DNA from: Neisseriaceae bacterium TC5R-5
Lineage (GTDB): Bacteria; Pseudomonadota; Gammaproteobacteria; Burkholderiales; Chromobacteriaceae
Assembly: GCA_020830965.2 (NCBI GenBank)
Contig: JACCFC020000007.1
Span: forward strand, 1-64,000
Direction: 5' to 3'
DNA length: 64,000 bases
Part shown: piece after piece, positions 8,002 through 16,572 of the stretch
How positions within the stretch are numbered: the first letter of the stretch is position 1
Layout: every line of letters starts with the position of its first letter
Notes under the pieces: model-generated
Databases searched by the model: none
Seen by the model: the letters and a program-made list of their open reading frames with translations, nothing else
Told to the model about the DNA's origin: nothing
Made by a program: the position numbers and the translations under genes

Positions 8002-9426
8002 ATGCGTAACTATCAAAACTTCATTGACAACCAATTTGTGTTACCGGAAACGGACACAATGATTACAGTATATGACCCCGCCACAGAGCAGGCAGTGGCG
8101 CGAGTATCCGCGGCCAGTAGCGCTGAGGTATTGCGGGCTGTGGAGTCGGCCAGTAAGGCGCAGCAGGCGTGGCGTCGTTTGCCCAGTATTGTGCGTGGGC
8201 AACATTTGCAAAAGCTGGCGCAGGCGCTAGAAGCGCGCGCGGCTGAAATTGGCGCGGCATTGGCAGCGGAGTCGGGCAAGAGCTTGGCCGATGCAACCAA
8301 TGAGGCCATCTATGCTGCCGAAGTCACACGCTATCACGCAGAATGGGCACGCCGCCTGGAAGGGGAAGTGATTCCCAGCGACAGCAGCGATGAAAATCTA
8401 TTGCTGCTACGCGAGCCTATCGGCATCGTCGCCTGCCTGATTCCTTTTAATTACCCGGTGTACACCTTGCTGCGCAAGATTGCACCCGCGCTCATTACCG
8501 GTAATACCGTTCTGGTACGCCCCAGTAATAACACGCCCTGCTCGGCATTCGAAATTGCCAAGGCAGTCCAGGATGCCGGTTTGCCTCCTGGGGTAGTGAA
8601 TATCTTGACCATGAGTCATGTCACAGCAGAAGCCATGTGTACCCATCCCAAGGTGGGCATGATCACGCTGACGGGTAGCGTAGGTGCCGGACGTAAGGTG
8701 TTGGAGTATTCACAGGTGAATATCGCCAAGTCTTCGCTGGAGCTGGGTGGCAAGACGCCTGCGATTATTGAGCCGGATGCCAATCTGGCCCAGGCTGCCA
8801 ACGATATCATCGCATCCAAAACCACTAACTGTGGCCAGTTGTGTACCGCTGTGGAACGGGTCTATGTGCACCAGAGTGTGTATGACGACTTTGTCCGTCT
8901 ACTCAAGCAGCGTTTTGCCAGCCGTCAGTATGGCAACCGTGCCGAAAACCCTAGCTTTATGGGCCCACTCATCAATGCAAATGCGCGCTTGAATATTCAT
9001 CAGATGGTGGAGCGGGCAGTGGATGATGGCGCGCAGTTGGAAGTAGGCGGTTTTATTCCTGAAGGTAAGGGCTTTTTCTATCCCCCTACTTTGCTGACGC
9101 ACTGCCGTCAGGAAATGGAGATTGTTCAGGAGGAGACCTTTGGCCCGGTGCTGTGTGTGTTGCCGTATGGCAGCGCAGAAGAAGCCTTGCAGTTGGCCAA
9201 TGATCATCAGTTTGGCTTGGCTTCGGTGCTGTACACCGAAAATTACCGTACGGTAATGCAGTTTGCCAATCATATTGAGGCCGGTGAATTGTATATCAAC
9301 CGCACGCCAGCCGACCCTTATCAGGGTTACCACGCTGGCTGGAAACGCTCTGGTCTGGGTGGCGATGATGGTAAGCACGGTATGTTGGAGTTTACGCAGA
9401 CCCGCTTGGTGGTAATGAAACACTAA
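8002..9426 (+). CDS. NAD(P)-dependent aldehyde dehydrogenase, AldA-like
   Basis: The 474-residue protein oxidises an aldehyde to a carboxylate. The catalytic glutamate lies in LELGGKTPAI (about residue 247), the nucleophilic cysteine in NCGQLCTAVERVYV (about 281), and the end motif HAGWKRSGLGGDDGKHG is present. The closest well-known relative by eye is lactaldehyde dehydrogenase AldA of E. coli, which shares the ERVYV, EETFGPVL and GKHG blocks. It is first in a four-gene operon with a transporter, an acid-sugar dehydratase-type enzyme and a GMC oxidoreductase. It probably converts the aldehyde made by the GMC enzyme into the acid used by the dehydratase. The true substrate is unknown. The start follows a promoter 30 bases upstream and has only a weak ribosome site. 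Confidence 0.9.
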   Translation: MRNYQNFIDNQFVLPETDTMITVYDPATEQAVARVSAASSAEVLRAVESASKAQQAWRRLPSIVRGQHLQKLAQALEARAAEIGAALAAESGKSLADATNEAIYAAEVTRYHAEWARRLEGEVIPSDSSDENLLLLREPIGIVACLIPFNYPVYTLLRKIAPALITGNTVLVRPSNNTPCSAFEIAKAVQDAGLPPGVVNILTMSHVTAEAMCTHPKVGMITLTGSVGAGRKVLEYSQVNIAKSSLELGGKTPAIIEPDANLAQAANDIIASKTTNCGQLCTAVERVYVHQSVYDDFVRLLKQRFASRQYGNRAENPSFMGPLINANARLNIHQMVERAVDDGAQLEVGGFIPEGKGFFYPPTLLTHCRQEMEIVQEETFGPVLCVLPYGSAEEALQLANDHQFGLASVLYTENYRTVMQFANHIEAGELYINRTPADPYQGYHAGWKRSGLGGDDGKHGMLEFTQTRLVVMKH

Positions 9427-9508
9427 GCGCTTTAGCTGCATGATCAAGCTGCGCTAGGACTGATTCAAAACAATAATCGCTAGCGCAGCCACAGGAGAGT
9501 TAAGAGGG

Positions 9509-10801
9509 ATGACGACCGAACAAATTGCACTGCCTGCCAGTGCCATCCGTGCTTCAGCACGAGTGCGTTATTTTCAGTTTGCCTTGCTGGTACTCGCCGG
9601 CGGGGCTATCTATCCGCTGCTCTATTTGCGGCAGAATTTTGAAACCACCATTTTGAGCACTTTTGGCATCGATAGTGCGCAATTGGGTGTGTTTTATTCC
9701 ACGCTAGGCGTGGTGTATGCGGTGACTTATCTGCCTAGCGGCTGGTTGGCTGACCGCTTCTCACCACGTTTGCTCATTACCTTTTCACTAGCCATGGTTG
9801 GCGGACTGGGTTTGTGGTTTTCCACCGTTCCACCATCCTGGGCGCTGGAGTGGATTTTTATCGGCTGGGGCCTGGCCGCTGGGCTAACCTTTTGGGCCTC
9901 TTTGCTCAAGGGTGTGAAACTGCTGGCTACCGCTAATGAACAGGGCCGTTTTTTCGGCATTCTGGATGGCGGCCGCGGTTTAGTGGAGGCCATACTCGCC
10001 TCGCTGGCGCTGGGAATTTTTGCCTATGTACTAGAGCAAGGTCATACCTCGCGCCAGGCTTTGCAACAGGTCATTTACCTGTACTCATTTTCCTGTCTGC
10101 TGATTGCGCTGCTGATTTATCTTTTCCTGGAGCGCGGCAAAGCGGAGCAGGAAGTAAAAGTTGAACGGACACGTGGTCAGTTGTGGCGGGATATCAAAAC
10201 CCTGCTGGCTATTCCACGCGTGTGGTTGCTGGCGCTGATTATGTTTTGTGGCTATCAGCTGTTCTGGGCAACCTATTCTTTTTCGGCTTATTTACAACAT
10301 GGTTATGGTTTAACGGCGCTGGGTGCCGGTTTTATCACGGTAACCAAGCTATGGATGCGGCCAATTGGCGGCATTGGCGCCGGTTTTCTGGGGGATAGGT
10401 TTTCTAAAGAAGCCGTACTGGCTATCAGTATGGCACTGGCCTCACTCGGCTTATTGTGCCTGACCGTGTTTCCGCATTTGAACAGCGTGTATTTTTTACT
10501 CGGCCTGGTCTTGCTGATCGGGGTGCTGACCTATGCGATTCGTGGCTTGTACTGGTCTTTGCTAGATGCTTGTAATGTGCCCTTGCCGATTGTGGGTTTA
10601 GCCATTGGCTTTATCTCGGTGCTCGGTTATTTACCAGATATCTTTTTGCCGATGATCAATGCCGCTATTGCCAGCCGTTTCCCACAGGGCGTGCTGAGCT
10701 ACCAGTTGTATTTTGCTTATATCGCAGTATGTGGTTTGTTAGGGGCGGGGGTCACTTGCTACTTCAAACTATCTGTTAAACCACAGGAGAAAAAAGCATG
10801 A
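9509..10801 (+). CDS. Major facilitator superfamily transporter
   Basis: This 430-residue membrane protein has about twelve hydrophobic helices split by a charged loop near residues 205-225 (LERGKAEQEVKVERTRGQ). The loop after helix 2 carries the MFS signature as GWLADRFSPR. It is preceded by a purine-rich ribosome site (ACAGGAGAGTTAAGAGGG). It overlaps the next gene by ATGA, so the two are co-translated. Its place in the operon suggests it brings in the polyol, sugar or sugar acid that the three enzymes process. Family members of this kind carry organic acids, nucleosides or sugars; specificity cannot be read here. Confidence 0.87.
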   Translation: MTTEQIALPASAIRASARVRYFQFALLVLAGGAIYPLLYLRQNFETTILSTFGIDSAQLGVFYSTLGVVYAVTYLPSGWLADRFSPRLLITFSLAMVGGLGLWFSTVPPSWALEWIFIGWGLAAGLTFWASLLKGVKLLATANEQGRFFGILDGGRGLVEAILASLALGIFAYVLEQGHTSRQALQQVIYLYSFSCLLIALLIYLFLERGKAEQEVKVERTRGQLWRDIKTLLAIPRVWLLALIMFCGYQLFWATYSFSAYLQHGYGLTALGAGFITVTKLWMRPIGGIGAGFLGDRFSKEAVLAISMALASLGLLCLTVFPHLNSVYFLLGLVLLIGVLTYAIRGLYWSLLDACNVPLPIVGLAIGFISVLGYLPDIFLPMINAAIASRFPQGVLSYQLYFAYIAVCGLLGAGVTCYFKLSVKPQEKKA

Positions 10802-12045
10802 AAATCGTCGCCTTGGAAACCCATGTTGTTGCCGTGCCTCCCCCACATGTAGGCGGGATGTATTGGATTTTCGTCAACCTGACTACCGACTGCGGCATAC
10901 GCGGGGTGGGTGAGGTGTATGCGGCTACCTTTCACCCCAAGGTGATGGTGCCCGCCATCAATGATGTGTTTGAGCGTTATTTGCTGGATCACGACCCACA
11001 TCATATTGAGCGTTTTTTCCGTGAAGCGTACTCCAGTGGTTTTACCCAGCGCCCCGATCTGACCATGATGGGTATTATCAGCGGTCTGGAAATGGCCTGC
11101 TGGGACATTATCGGCAAAGCGGCCAACCAGCCGGTCTATCAGCTGATTGGCGGTAAAGTTCATGAACGCTTGCGTTCTTATACTTATCTGTATCCCAAAA
11201 ACAGTGCCGGCGACTACGATTATGATGACCCGGACCTGGCTGCCGAATGCGCGTACGACTTTATGAAGCAGGGCTTTACCGCGCTGAAGTTTGACCCAGC
11301 CGGCCCATATACCGCTTACTCCGGTCATCATCTGTCGCTAGAAGTAATGGACCAGTGCGAAACCTTCTGCCGCAAGATTCGCGAGGCGGTTGGTAATAAG
11401 TGTGATTTGCTGTTTGGCACTCACGGCCAGATGACCCCAGCGTCGGCAATACGGCTGGCGCAGCGCCTAGAAAAATACGACCCGCTGTGGTTTGAGGAGC
11501 CAGTCCCCCCCGGCCAGGCCGATGCCATGGCCCAGGTGGCGCGCAAAACCACGATCCCGATTTCTACCGGCGAGCGTCTGACCAGCAAATACGAGTTTCT
11601 GGAACTGTTACAAAAAGGCTCGGCATCCATCCTGCAGATGAATCTGGGTCGGGTGGGTGGCATTCTGGAAGCGAAGAAAATCGCTGGCATGGCCGAAGGC
11701 TATTACGCGCAGATCGCCCCGCATCTCTATAACGGCCCGGTAGGTGCCGCCGCCAGTGTGCAGTTGGCTGCCTCCAGCCCTAATTTCCTGATTCAGGAAA
11801 GCATCATGACCTGGGGGGGATTCCATGCCGAGATATTGCAAAAGCCGATCCAGTGGGAAGAGGGTTTCATCATCCCACCAACCGAGCCCGGCCTAGGCGT
11901 AGAACTCAATATGGATGTGGTTAAAGCAAACTCGCCTTATACCGGTGAGCGTTTGCATTTATCAATGGATAACAAACCGTTTGATGTGCGTGTGCAGTCT
12001 TCAGACGAATGGAAGAATCGCTGGAATACGGATCAGAAACAATGA
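10798..12045 (+). CDS. Enolase-superfamily (mandelate racemase/muconate lactonising) enzyme, probable acid-sugar dehydratase
   Basis: The 415-residue protein has the N-terminal capping domain (GVGEVYAATFHPK, DPHHIERF) and the C-terminal barrel of the mandelate racemase group. Barrel motifs in order are LKFDPAGP, FGTHGQMT, DPLWFEEPVPP, ISTGERLTSKYEF and APHLYNGP. Dehydratases of this group remove water from aldonic acids to give 2-keto-3-deoxy acids. The position that is usually the first metal-binding Asp (DxHG in galactonate dehydratase) reads Gly-Thr-His-Gly, so the metal site is not the textbook one; I believe a GTHGQ subgroup exists, without a known substrate. It is the third gene of the operon and overlaps both neighbours by ATGA. 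The product would be a keto-deoxy acid that an aldolase could split. Confidence 0.85.
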   Translation: MKIVALETHVVAVPPPHVGGMYWIFVNLTTDCGIRGVGEVYAATFHPKVMVPAINDVFERYLLDHDPHHIERFFREAYSSGFTQRPDLTMMGIISGLEMACWDIIGKAANQPVYQLIGGKVHERLRSYTYLYPKNSAGDYDYDDPDLAAECAYDFMKQGFTALKFDPAGPYTAYSGHHLSLEVMDQCETFCRKIREAVGNKCDLLFGTHGQMTPASAIRLAQRLEKYDPLWFEEPVPPGQADAMAQVARKTTIPISTGERLTSKYEFLELLQKGSASILQMNLGRVGGILEAKKIAGMAEGYYAQIAPHLYNGPVGAAASVQLAASSPNFLIQESIMTWGGFHAEILQKPIQWEEGFIIPPTEPGLGVELNMDVVKANSPYTGERLHLSMDNKPFDVRVQSSDEWKNRWNTDQKQ

Positions 12046-13658
12046 ACCAGTACGACTTTATTATTGTAGGCGCCGGCTCTGCCGGCTGTATTCTGGCCAA
12101 TCGTCTAAGTGAGAATGGCAAGCACCGGGTACTGTTGCTGGAAGCAGGCGGCAAGGACAATTCGTTCTGGTTCCGCCTGCCAGTGGGTTATGTCAAAAGC
12201 TATTACAACCCTAAAAACAACTGGATGTATTACAGCGAGCCGCAAGCCGAGTTGGCTGGGCGTAAAGTCTATGTGCCGCGCGGCAAAGTGATGGGCGGTT
12301 CCGGCAACATCAACGCGATGATTTTTCTGCGTGGACAAAAAGCCGACTACGACGATTGGGAAGCGGCCGGTAACCCTGGTTGGGGTTATGAAGACGTGTT
12401 GCCCTACTTCAAAAAACTGGAAGCTCACCCCGACGGCGAAACACGCTACCGGGGTGGCAAGGGCTTGATTGGTGTCACACCGATGAAGTCACAAGCACAT
12501 CCGATCTGCAATGATTACCTGGCTGCCTGCAAAGAGCTGGACTTACCGCAGACTGACGATTTTAACGGCGCCAAATTTGAGGGTGCCGGGATTTATGAAG
12601 CCAATATCCAGCATGGTCAGCGTGCATCCAGTAGCTTCCGCTATCTGCACCCTGCGCTGAAACGCCCTAATCTAACCATACGCCTGCATGCACAAACCGA
12701 ACGTATTCTGTTTGATGAGCAACAGCATGCTTGTGGTGTACGTGTACGCATTGAAGGTGAAGTACACGAATTTAAAGCCGCCAAAGAAGTGATTGTGGCA
12801 GCCGGTGCGGTGGATAGTCCAAAATTATTGCAGTTGTCAGGCATTGGCGATCAGACTTTACTCAGCAAATACGGTATCAAGACCGTGCGTCACTTGCCAG
12901 CAGTCGGCCAGCATTTGCAGGATCATCTATGCGTGTCCTATTACTACCGCGCCAATCGTAAAACCCTGAATGATGAGTTGGGTAATCTATTCGGTCAGGC
13001 CAAGGCCGCCTTGCAGTATGCGTTCACCCGCAAAGGCCCCTTGTCCTTGAGCGTGAATCAGGCCGGTGGTTTCTTCCGTGGTAATGAGGAGCAACAGCAG
13101 GCTAATTTGCAGATTTACTTCAATCCGCTGTCCTACACCATTCCAAAGAACCCCAATGCCAACTTAAAAGCCGAGCCCTACTCCGGCTTTTTAATGGCGG
13201 TCAACCCTTGCCGCCCGACCAGCCGTGGCTCTATCGAACTGGCCAGCGCTGACCCTAGCGTACCAGCACGCATCATGCCGAACTACCTGTCGACCGAACA
13301 TGACCGTCAGGAGGCCATACAAAGCTGCCAACTGGTACGTAAGATTGCCCAAACCCGCGCTTTGCAAGCCATTACCGTAGAGGAAGTATCGCCCGGTGAC
13401 GCAGCCGCCAGCGAGGAAGGCATGCTCAACTTTTTCCGTCAGGAATCTGGCTCGATTTACCATCTGTGCGGCACCTGTGCGATGGGCCCGGATGACACCC
13501 GCTCGGTGGTGTCCAGCGAGCTGAAAGTACACGGCGTACCCGGCCTAAGGGTGGTGGATGCCTCCATCTTCCCCAATATCACTTCCGCCAATATCAATGC
13601 CCCTACCATGATGGTGGCAGAGAAAGGTGCCGATTTGATTCTGGCGGACTGGCATTAA
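12042..13658 (+). CDS. FAD-dependent GMC oxidoreductase (choline dehydrogenase-like)
   Basis: The enzyme oxidises an alcohol group using FAD. The N-terminus has the dinucleotide motif VGAGSAGCILANRL, followed by the GMC signature around PRGKVMGGSGNINAM. The C-terminus has the catalytic His in HLCGTCAMG and the Asn in NINAPTMM. From the ATG at 12042 it is 538 residues, in the usual range. I chose this start because it overlaps the upstream stop as ATGA; an earlier ATG at 12009 would add eleven residues ahead of the FAD motif. It is the last gene of the operon and a strong terminator follows. With the aldehyde dehydrogenase it could take a primary alcohol to an acid. Substrate unknown. Confidence 0.9.
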   Translation: MNQYDFIIVGAGSAGCILANRLSENGKHRVLLLEAGGKDNSFWFRLPVGYVKSYYNPKNNWMYYSEPQAELAGRKVYVPRGKVMGGSGNINAMIFLRGQKADYDDWEAAGNPGWGYEDVLPYFKKLEAHPDGETRYRGGKGLIGVTPMKSQAHPICNDYLAACKELDLPQTDDFNGAKFEGAGIYEANIQHGQRASSSFRYLHPALKRPNLTIRLHAQTERILFDEQQHACGVRVRIEGEVHEFKAAKEVIVAAGAVDSPKLLQLSGIGDQTLLSKYGIKTVRHLPAVGQHLQDHLCVSYYYRANRKTLNDELGNLFGQAKAALQYAFTRKGPLSLSVNQAGGFFRGNEEQQQANLQIYFNPLSYTIPKNPNANLKAEPYSGFLMAVNPCRPTSRGSIELASADPSVPARIMPNYLSTEHDRQEAIQSCQLVRKIAQTRALQAITVEEVSPGDAAASEEGMLNFFRQESGSIYHLCGTCAMGPDDTRSVVSSELKVHGVPGLRVVDASIFPNITSANINAPTMMVAEKGADLILADWH

Positions 13659-13681
13659 GCAAGACTGAGCCACCCGCTGAC

Positions 13682-13729
13682 AAGCCATCCACGCCAGCCT
13701 GTTACTCCGGCTGAGTGGATGGCTTTTTT
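13682..13729 (+). terminator. Rho-independent terminator of the aldehyde dehydrogenase-GMC operon
   Basis: The arms AAGCCATCCAC and GTGGATGGCTT pair perfectly. An inner CAGCC/GGCTG pair lengthens the stem, and a run of T follows. It lies 23 bases after the GMC oxidoreductase stop. Confidence 0.9.
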
Positions 13730-13777
13730 GCTAAACCAGCTCCTGCCAGCGATGGATGCACCCTGCTGATCAGTTTT

Positions 13778-13822
13778 GATTGCATTGCTAGCAATAGTAG
13801 CTAAAATGCTAGCAATGCAATC
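13778..13822. promoter_or_regulatory. Operator of the FitAB-type toxin-antitoxin operon
   Basis: Two 16-base arms, GATTGCATTGCTAGCA and its exact inverse at 13807-13822, flank a 13-base spacer. Each arm also contains the small palindrome TGCTAGCA. It ends 18 bases before the antitoxin start. This is how FitA/VapB-type ribbon-helix-helix antitoxins bind to repress their own operon. Confidence 0.8.
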
Positions 13823-13840
13823 ACTTAATCGGAGTAGACA

Positions 13841-14053
13841 ATGGCTAATCTGGTTGTTCGAAATGTCGATGAAGAAATCGCCATCGCGCTAAAACAGCAA
13901 GCCGCTAGTCATGGTACCAGTGCCGAAGCGGAACATCGCCGCATTCTGGGAGAAGCACTGCTGATACGGCCCAAGCGCCGCAGCTTTAGCGAGGTATTGA
14001 GCAGCATGCCCAATGTGGGTGAAGATGCCGATTTCGAGCGCACTCGGGAGTAA
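13841..14053 (+). CDS. FitA-like ribbon-helix-helix antitoxin
   Basis: The 70-residue protein begins MANLVVRNVDEEIAIALKQQ, a ribbon-helix-helix fold in which the first strand binds DNA. The following GTSAEAEHRRIL is highly typical of FitA antitoxins (usual form GRSxEAExRxIL). The C-terminal tail would wrap the toxin and block its active site. It has a GGAG ribosome site and lies 2 bases upstream of the toxin gene. The perfect inverted repeat just upstream is its likely operator. FitAB was first described in Neisseria gonorrhoeae. Confidence 0.88.
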   Translation: MANLVVRNVDEEIAIALKQQAASHGTSAEAEHRRILGEALLIRPKRRSFSEVLSSMPNVGEDADFERTRE

Positions 14054-14055
14054 AC

Positions 14056-14472
14056 ATGTATCTGCTGGATACCAATGTGATCAGCGAAGCACGCAAAGGC
14101 CATAAGGCCAATGCCGGGGTACAGGCATTCTGGCAGCAGGCAGTGGATAGCGAGCTATATCTGTCGGTAATAACAATTGGCGAAATTCGGCGTGGTATTG
14201 AAAACCTGAAATACCGAGGTGATTACCCGCAAGCCGGCCAGTTGGAGCATTGGCTAATGCAGGTGTGTAGTGAATTCAGCAGCCGTATACTGGCGTTTGA
14301 TCTGGATTGCGCGCAGGTTTGGGGGCGCTTGATGTCACCCAATCCGCAGCATGCCGTCGATAAGCAGATTACCGCCATTGCGCTGATTTATGATCTGGTG
14401 GTGGTCACGCGCAATAGCCAGGATTTTGCCTCTCTCCCCGTAACAGTGCACAACCCGTTTAGCGAGCAATAA
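14056..14472 (+). CDS. FitB/VapC-like PIN-domain toxin
   Basis: This 138-residue protein is a metal-dependent ribonuclease toxin of the PIN family. Conserved acidic residues appear in MYLLDTNVISE (Asp5), ITIGEIRRGIE (Glu near 42) and AVDKQITAIAL (Asp near 106), followed by the family block VVVTRNSQDF. Most FitB-type toxins carry an additional Asp-Ala step (xxDxxIAAxA); here it is DKQITAIA, which keeps the Asp. Its antitoxin partner starts 215 bases upstream, and the two are cotranscribed. Targets of FitB-type toxins are poorly known; tRNA is cut by some VapC relatives. Confidence 0.88.
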   Translation: MYLLDTNVISEARKGHKANAGVQAFWQQAVDSELYLSVITIGEIRRGIENLKYRGDYPQAGQLEHWLMQVCSEFSSRILAFDLDCAQVWGRLMSPNPQHAVDKQITAIALIYDLVVVTRNSQDFASLPVTVHNPFSEQ

Positions 14473-14548
14473 CACGCCACTTCTACCCGCCCCACCCACT
14501 TATCACGATAGCATTACATACCGTTAACCATACTCTGGAGGAAAAACC

Positions 14549-14791
14549 ATGCTTGAGCTACGTCCTAACTGCGAGTGCTGCGATATTGACCTGCCACCGG
14601 AATCACCAGATGCGCGGATCTGCTCCTTTGAATGTACATTTTGTGCCGATTGCGTCGAGAATAAGCTGCAAAAGAAATGCCCTAATTGCGGTGGCGAATT
14701 TGTTCGCCGTCCCATTAGACCCGCGCCCGCGCTGGCTAAATACCCGGCCTCGGCGCAGCGGGTTCATGCGCCTACCCCAACAGCTTCATAA
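14549..14791 (+). CDS. DUF1272 small cysteine-rich protein
   Basis: The 80-residue protein has the DUF1272 pattern: RPNCECCDIDLPP near the start, CSFECTFCADCV near 27-38 and KKCPNCGGEF near 43-52. The paired cysteines suggest that two zinc ions are bound. A strong GGAGG ribosome site sits 8 bases before the ATG. The proline- and alanine-rich tail is probably disordered. Function is unknown. It is followed at once by a dispersed repeat and the converging pgi gene. Confidence 0.88.
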   Translation: MLELRPNCECCDIDLPPESPDARICSFECTFCADCVENKLQKKCPNCGGEFVRRPIRPAPALAKYPASAQRVHAPTPTAS

Positions 14792-14797
14792 AAATCG

Positions 14798-14916
14798 CTA
14801 AGAACCGCTAACAAAACCAAGAAGAGCCCCTGAGCCAAGGCGCGCCGACACAGACAGTGCCCGTAGTACGACAAGGAGACGTAACGCTGGATCAGGGGTT
14901 TTGTTAGCCGCGCTAA
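14798..14916 (+). repeat. 119-bp imperfect-palindromic dispersed repeat, copy B
   Basis: The copy has the same length and the same ends as copy A: CTAAGAACCGCTAACAAAAC at the left and GTTTTGTTAGCCGCGCTAA at the right. It fills the space between the converging DUF1272 and pgi genes. Its right end overlaps pgi, whose TAG stop (14913-14915) is part of the terminal inverted repeat. It may act as a transcription barrier for both genes. Confidence 0.85.
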
Positions 14917-16568
14917 GTACACCCGCGCTGATTAGCTTGCCGATATAACTCAATCAAATGACGGGTAGAACTATCGTGTTCGGGACTCAATGGCTGGCCC
15001 AGTAATTCGGCCTGGATGGTTTTCGCCAGCTGTTTACCCAGCTCTACCCCCCATTGATCAAAGCTATTGATCTGCCAGATCACCCCCTGCACAAAAATCT
15101 TGTGCTCATACAAAGCAATCAGCGAACCCAAATTGCGCGGATTGAGCAAATCCATCAGCAGCATATTGCTGGGCCGATTGCCATTGAACACCTTATGTGG
15201 CACCAGCGCCTCCAAGGCCTCTCCCTGCCAGCCCTGCTGAGTCAATTCGGCCCTCGCCTCTTGCTCGGTCTTGCCGCGCATAAAGGCTTCCGCCTGCGCA
15301 AACACATTCGCCAACAGGATTTCGTGATGACCAGGCAGGCTGGAGCAATTGGTCAAGGAGGCAATCAGGTCTATCGGCGAAATATGCGTACCCTGATGCA
15401 GTAACTGGAAAAACGCATGCTGACCATTGATACCGGTTTCGCCCCAGATAATCGGTGCGGTTTCCACCTCCACCGCCTTACCGGCCAAGGTCGTCTGCTT
15501 GCCGTTGGACTCCATATCCAATTGCTGGATAAACGCCGGAAAATGGTGCAGATACTGATCGTAAGGCGTAATCACATGGCTGCCGCCGCCGTAAAAATTG
15601 ATGTACCAGATACCGATCATCGCCAGCAGCACCGGCATATTCTGCTCAAACGGCGCATTGCTGAAATGCTGATCCATAATATGCGCGCCGTTAAGCAGCT
15701 CGGTGAAGTTTTCCTCCCCCAGATACAGCATGATGGGCAGACCAATCGCTGACCATAAGCTGTAACGCCCACCCACCCAATCCCAGAACTCAAACATATT
15801 GGAAGGATCAATGCCAAAATCGGCCACCGCTTTTTGATTGGTCGACACCGCCACAAAATGTTTGGCCACGGCTTTTTCATCGCGGGCGCGGTGCACAAAC
15901 CAATCGCGCGCGGTCAAGGCATTGGTCAGCGTTTCCTGGGTAGTAAAGGTTTTGGACTCCACCACAAACAGTGTCGTTTCCGAATGCACCTTTTTTAAGG
16001 TTTCCTTCAATTGCGCGCCGTCAACATTGGAAACAAAATGCATATTCAGCCGCGGATGGGCAAATGGCTTGAGCGCACGGCACACCATCAACGGGCCCAA
16101 ATCAGAGCCACCAATGCCGATATTGACGATATCGGTGATCGGCTGATTGGTATAACCCAGCCATTCACCGGAACGCACCGCATGAGCAAACTTACCCATG
16201 CGCTCCAGTACCGAATTCACCTTGGGCATCACATCCTCGCCATCCACCATAATCGGCGAGTTGGTACGATTACGCAGCGCCACATGCAGTACCGCACGCT
16301 GTTCCGTGCTATTAATCTTATCCCCACGAAACATCGCCTTGATTCTGGCGGGCAAACCAGCTTCGCGCGCCAAGGCCATCAAACCGCGCAAAGTGCTATC
16401 AGTAATACGATTTTTGGAATAATCCAGAAACAAGCCGCCAACTTCCAGCGCATAGCGCTCGGCACGTTGCGGGTCGCTGGCAAACAGATCACGCATATGC
16501 AGCTGCTTGGCCTCAACAAAGTGCTCCCACAATGTTTGCCAGGCAGGCAATTGGGTCAGTTCAACCAT
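14913..16568 (-). CDS. pgi: Glucose-6-phosphate isomerase
   Basis: The enzyme interconverts glucose 6-phosphate and fructose 6-phosphate. Both family signatures are clear: [17 protein letters not shown] near residue 258 and the [16 protein letters not shown] block near 375; [11 protein letters not shown] near 148 is the phosphosugar-binding loop. I chose the ATG at 16568 (551 residues, E. coli 549) because GAGG lies 9 bases upstream; the ATG at 16583 would overlap hexR. It is the last gene of zwf-glk-hexR-pgi. In an Entner-Doudoroff organism it mainly recycles fructose 6-phosphate back to glucose 6-phosphate. The stop codon is provided by the terminal repeat of copy B, so the last residues may have been altered by that insertion. 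Confidence 0.97.
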   Translation of the reverse strand: MVELTQLPAWQTLWEHFVEAKQLHMRDLFASDPQRAERYALEVGGLFLDYSKNRITDSTLRGLMALAREAGLPARIKAMFRGDKINSTEQRAVLHVALRNRTNSPIMVDGEDVMPKVNSVLERMGKFAHAVRSGEWLGYTNQPITDIVNIGIGGSDLGPLMVCRALKPFAHPRLNMHFVSNVDGAQLKETLKKVHSETTLFVVESKTFTTQETLTNALTARDWFVHRARDEKAVAKHFVAVSTNQKAVADFGIDPSNMFEFWDWVGGRYSLWSAIGLPIMLYLGEENFTELLNGAHIMDQHFSNAPFEQNMPVLLAMIGIWYINFYGGGSHVITPYDQYLHHFPAFIQQLDMESNGKQTTLAGKAVEVETAPIIWGETGINGQHAFFQLLHQGTHISPIDLIASLTNCSSLPGHHEILLANVFAQAEAFMRGKTEQEARAELTQQGWQGEALEALVPHKVFNGNRPSNMLLMDLLNPRNLGSLIALYEHKIFVQGVIWQINSFDQWGVELGKQLAKTIQAELLGQPLSPEHDSSTRHLIELYRQANQRGCT

Positions 16569-16572
16569 CGGG

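Noticed and set aside
8899..9447. 182-codon minus-strand frame inside the aldehyde dehydrogenase gene
   Set aside because: It is antisense to a strongly conserved enzyme with intact motifs; typical shadow frame.
14798..14916. The dispersed repeat as an integron attC site (it contains GTTAGC and GCTAAC near its ends)
   Set aside because: The 7-base core GTTRRRY is not met, both ends are symmetrical, and no integrase or cassette array is present. A MITE/Correia-like element fits better.
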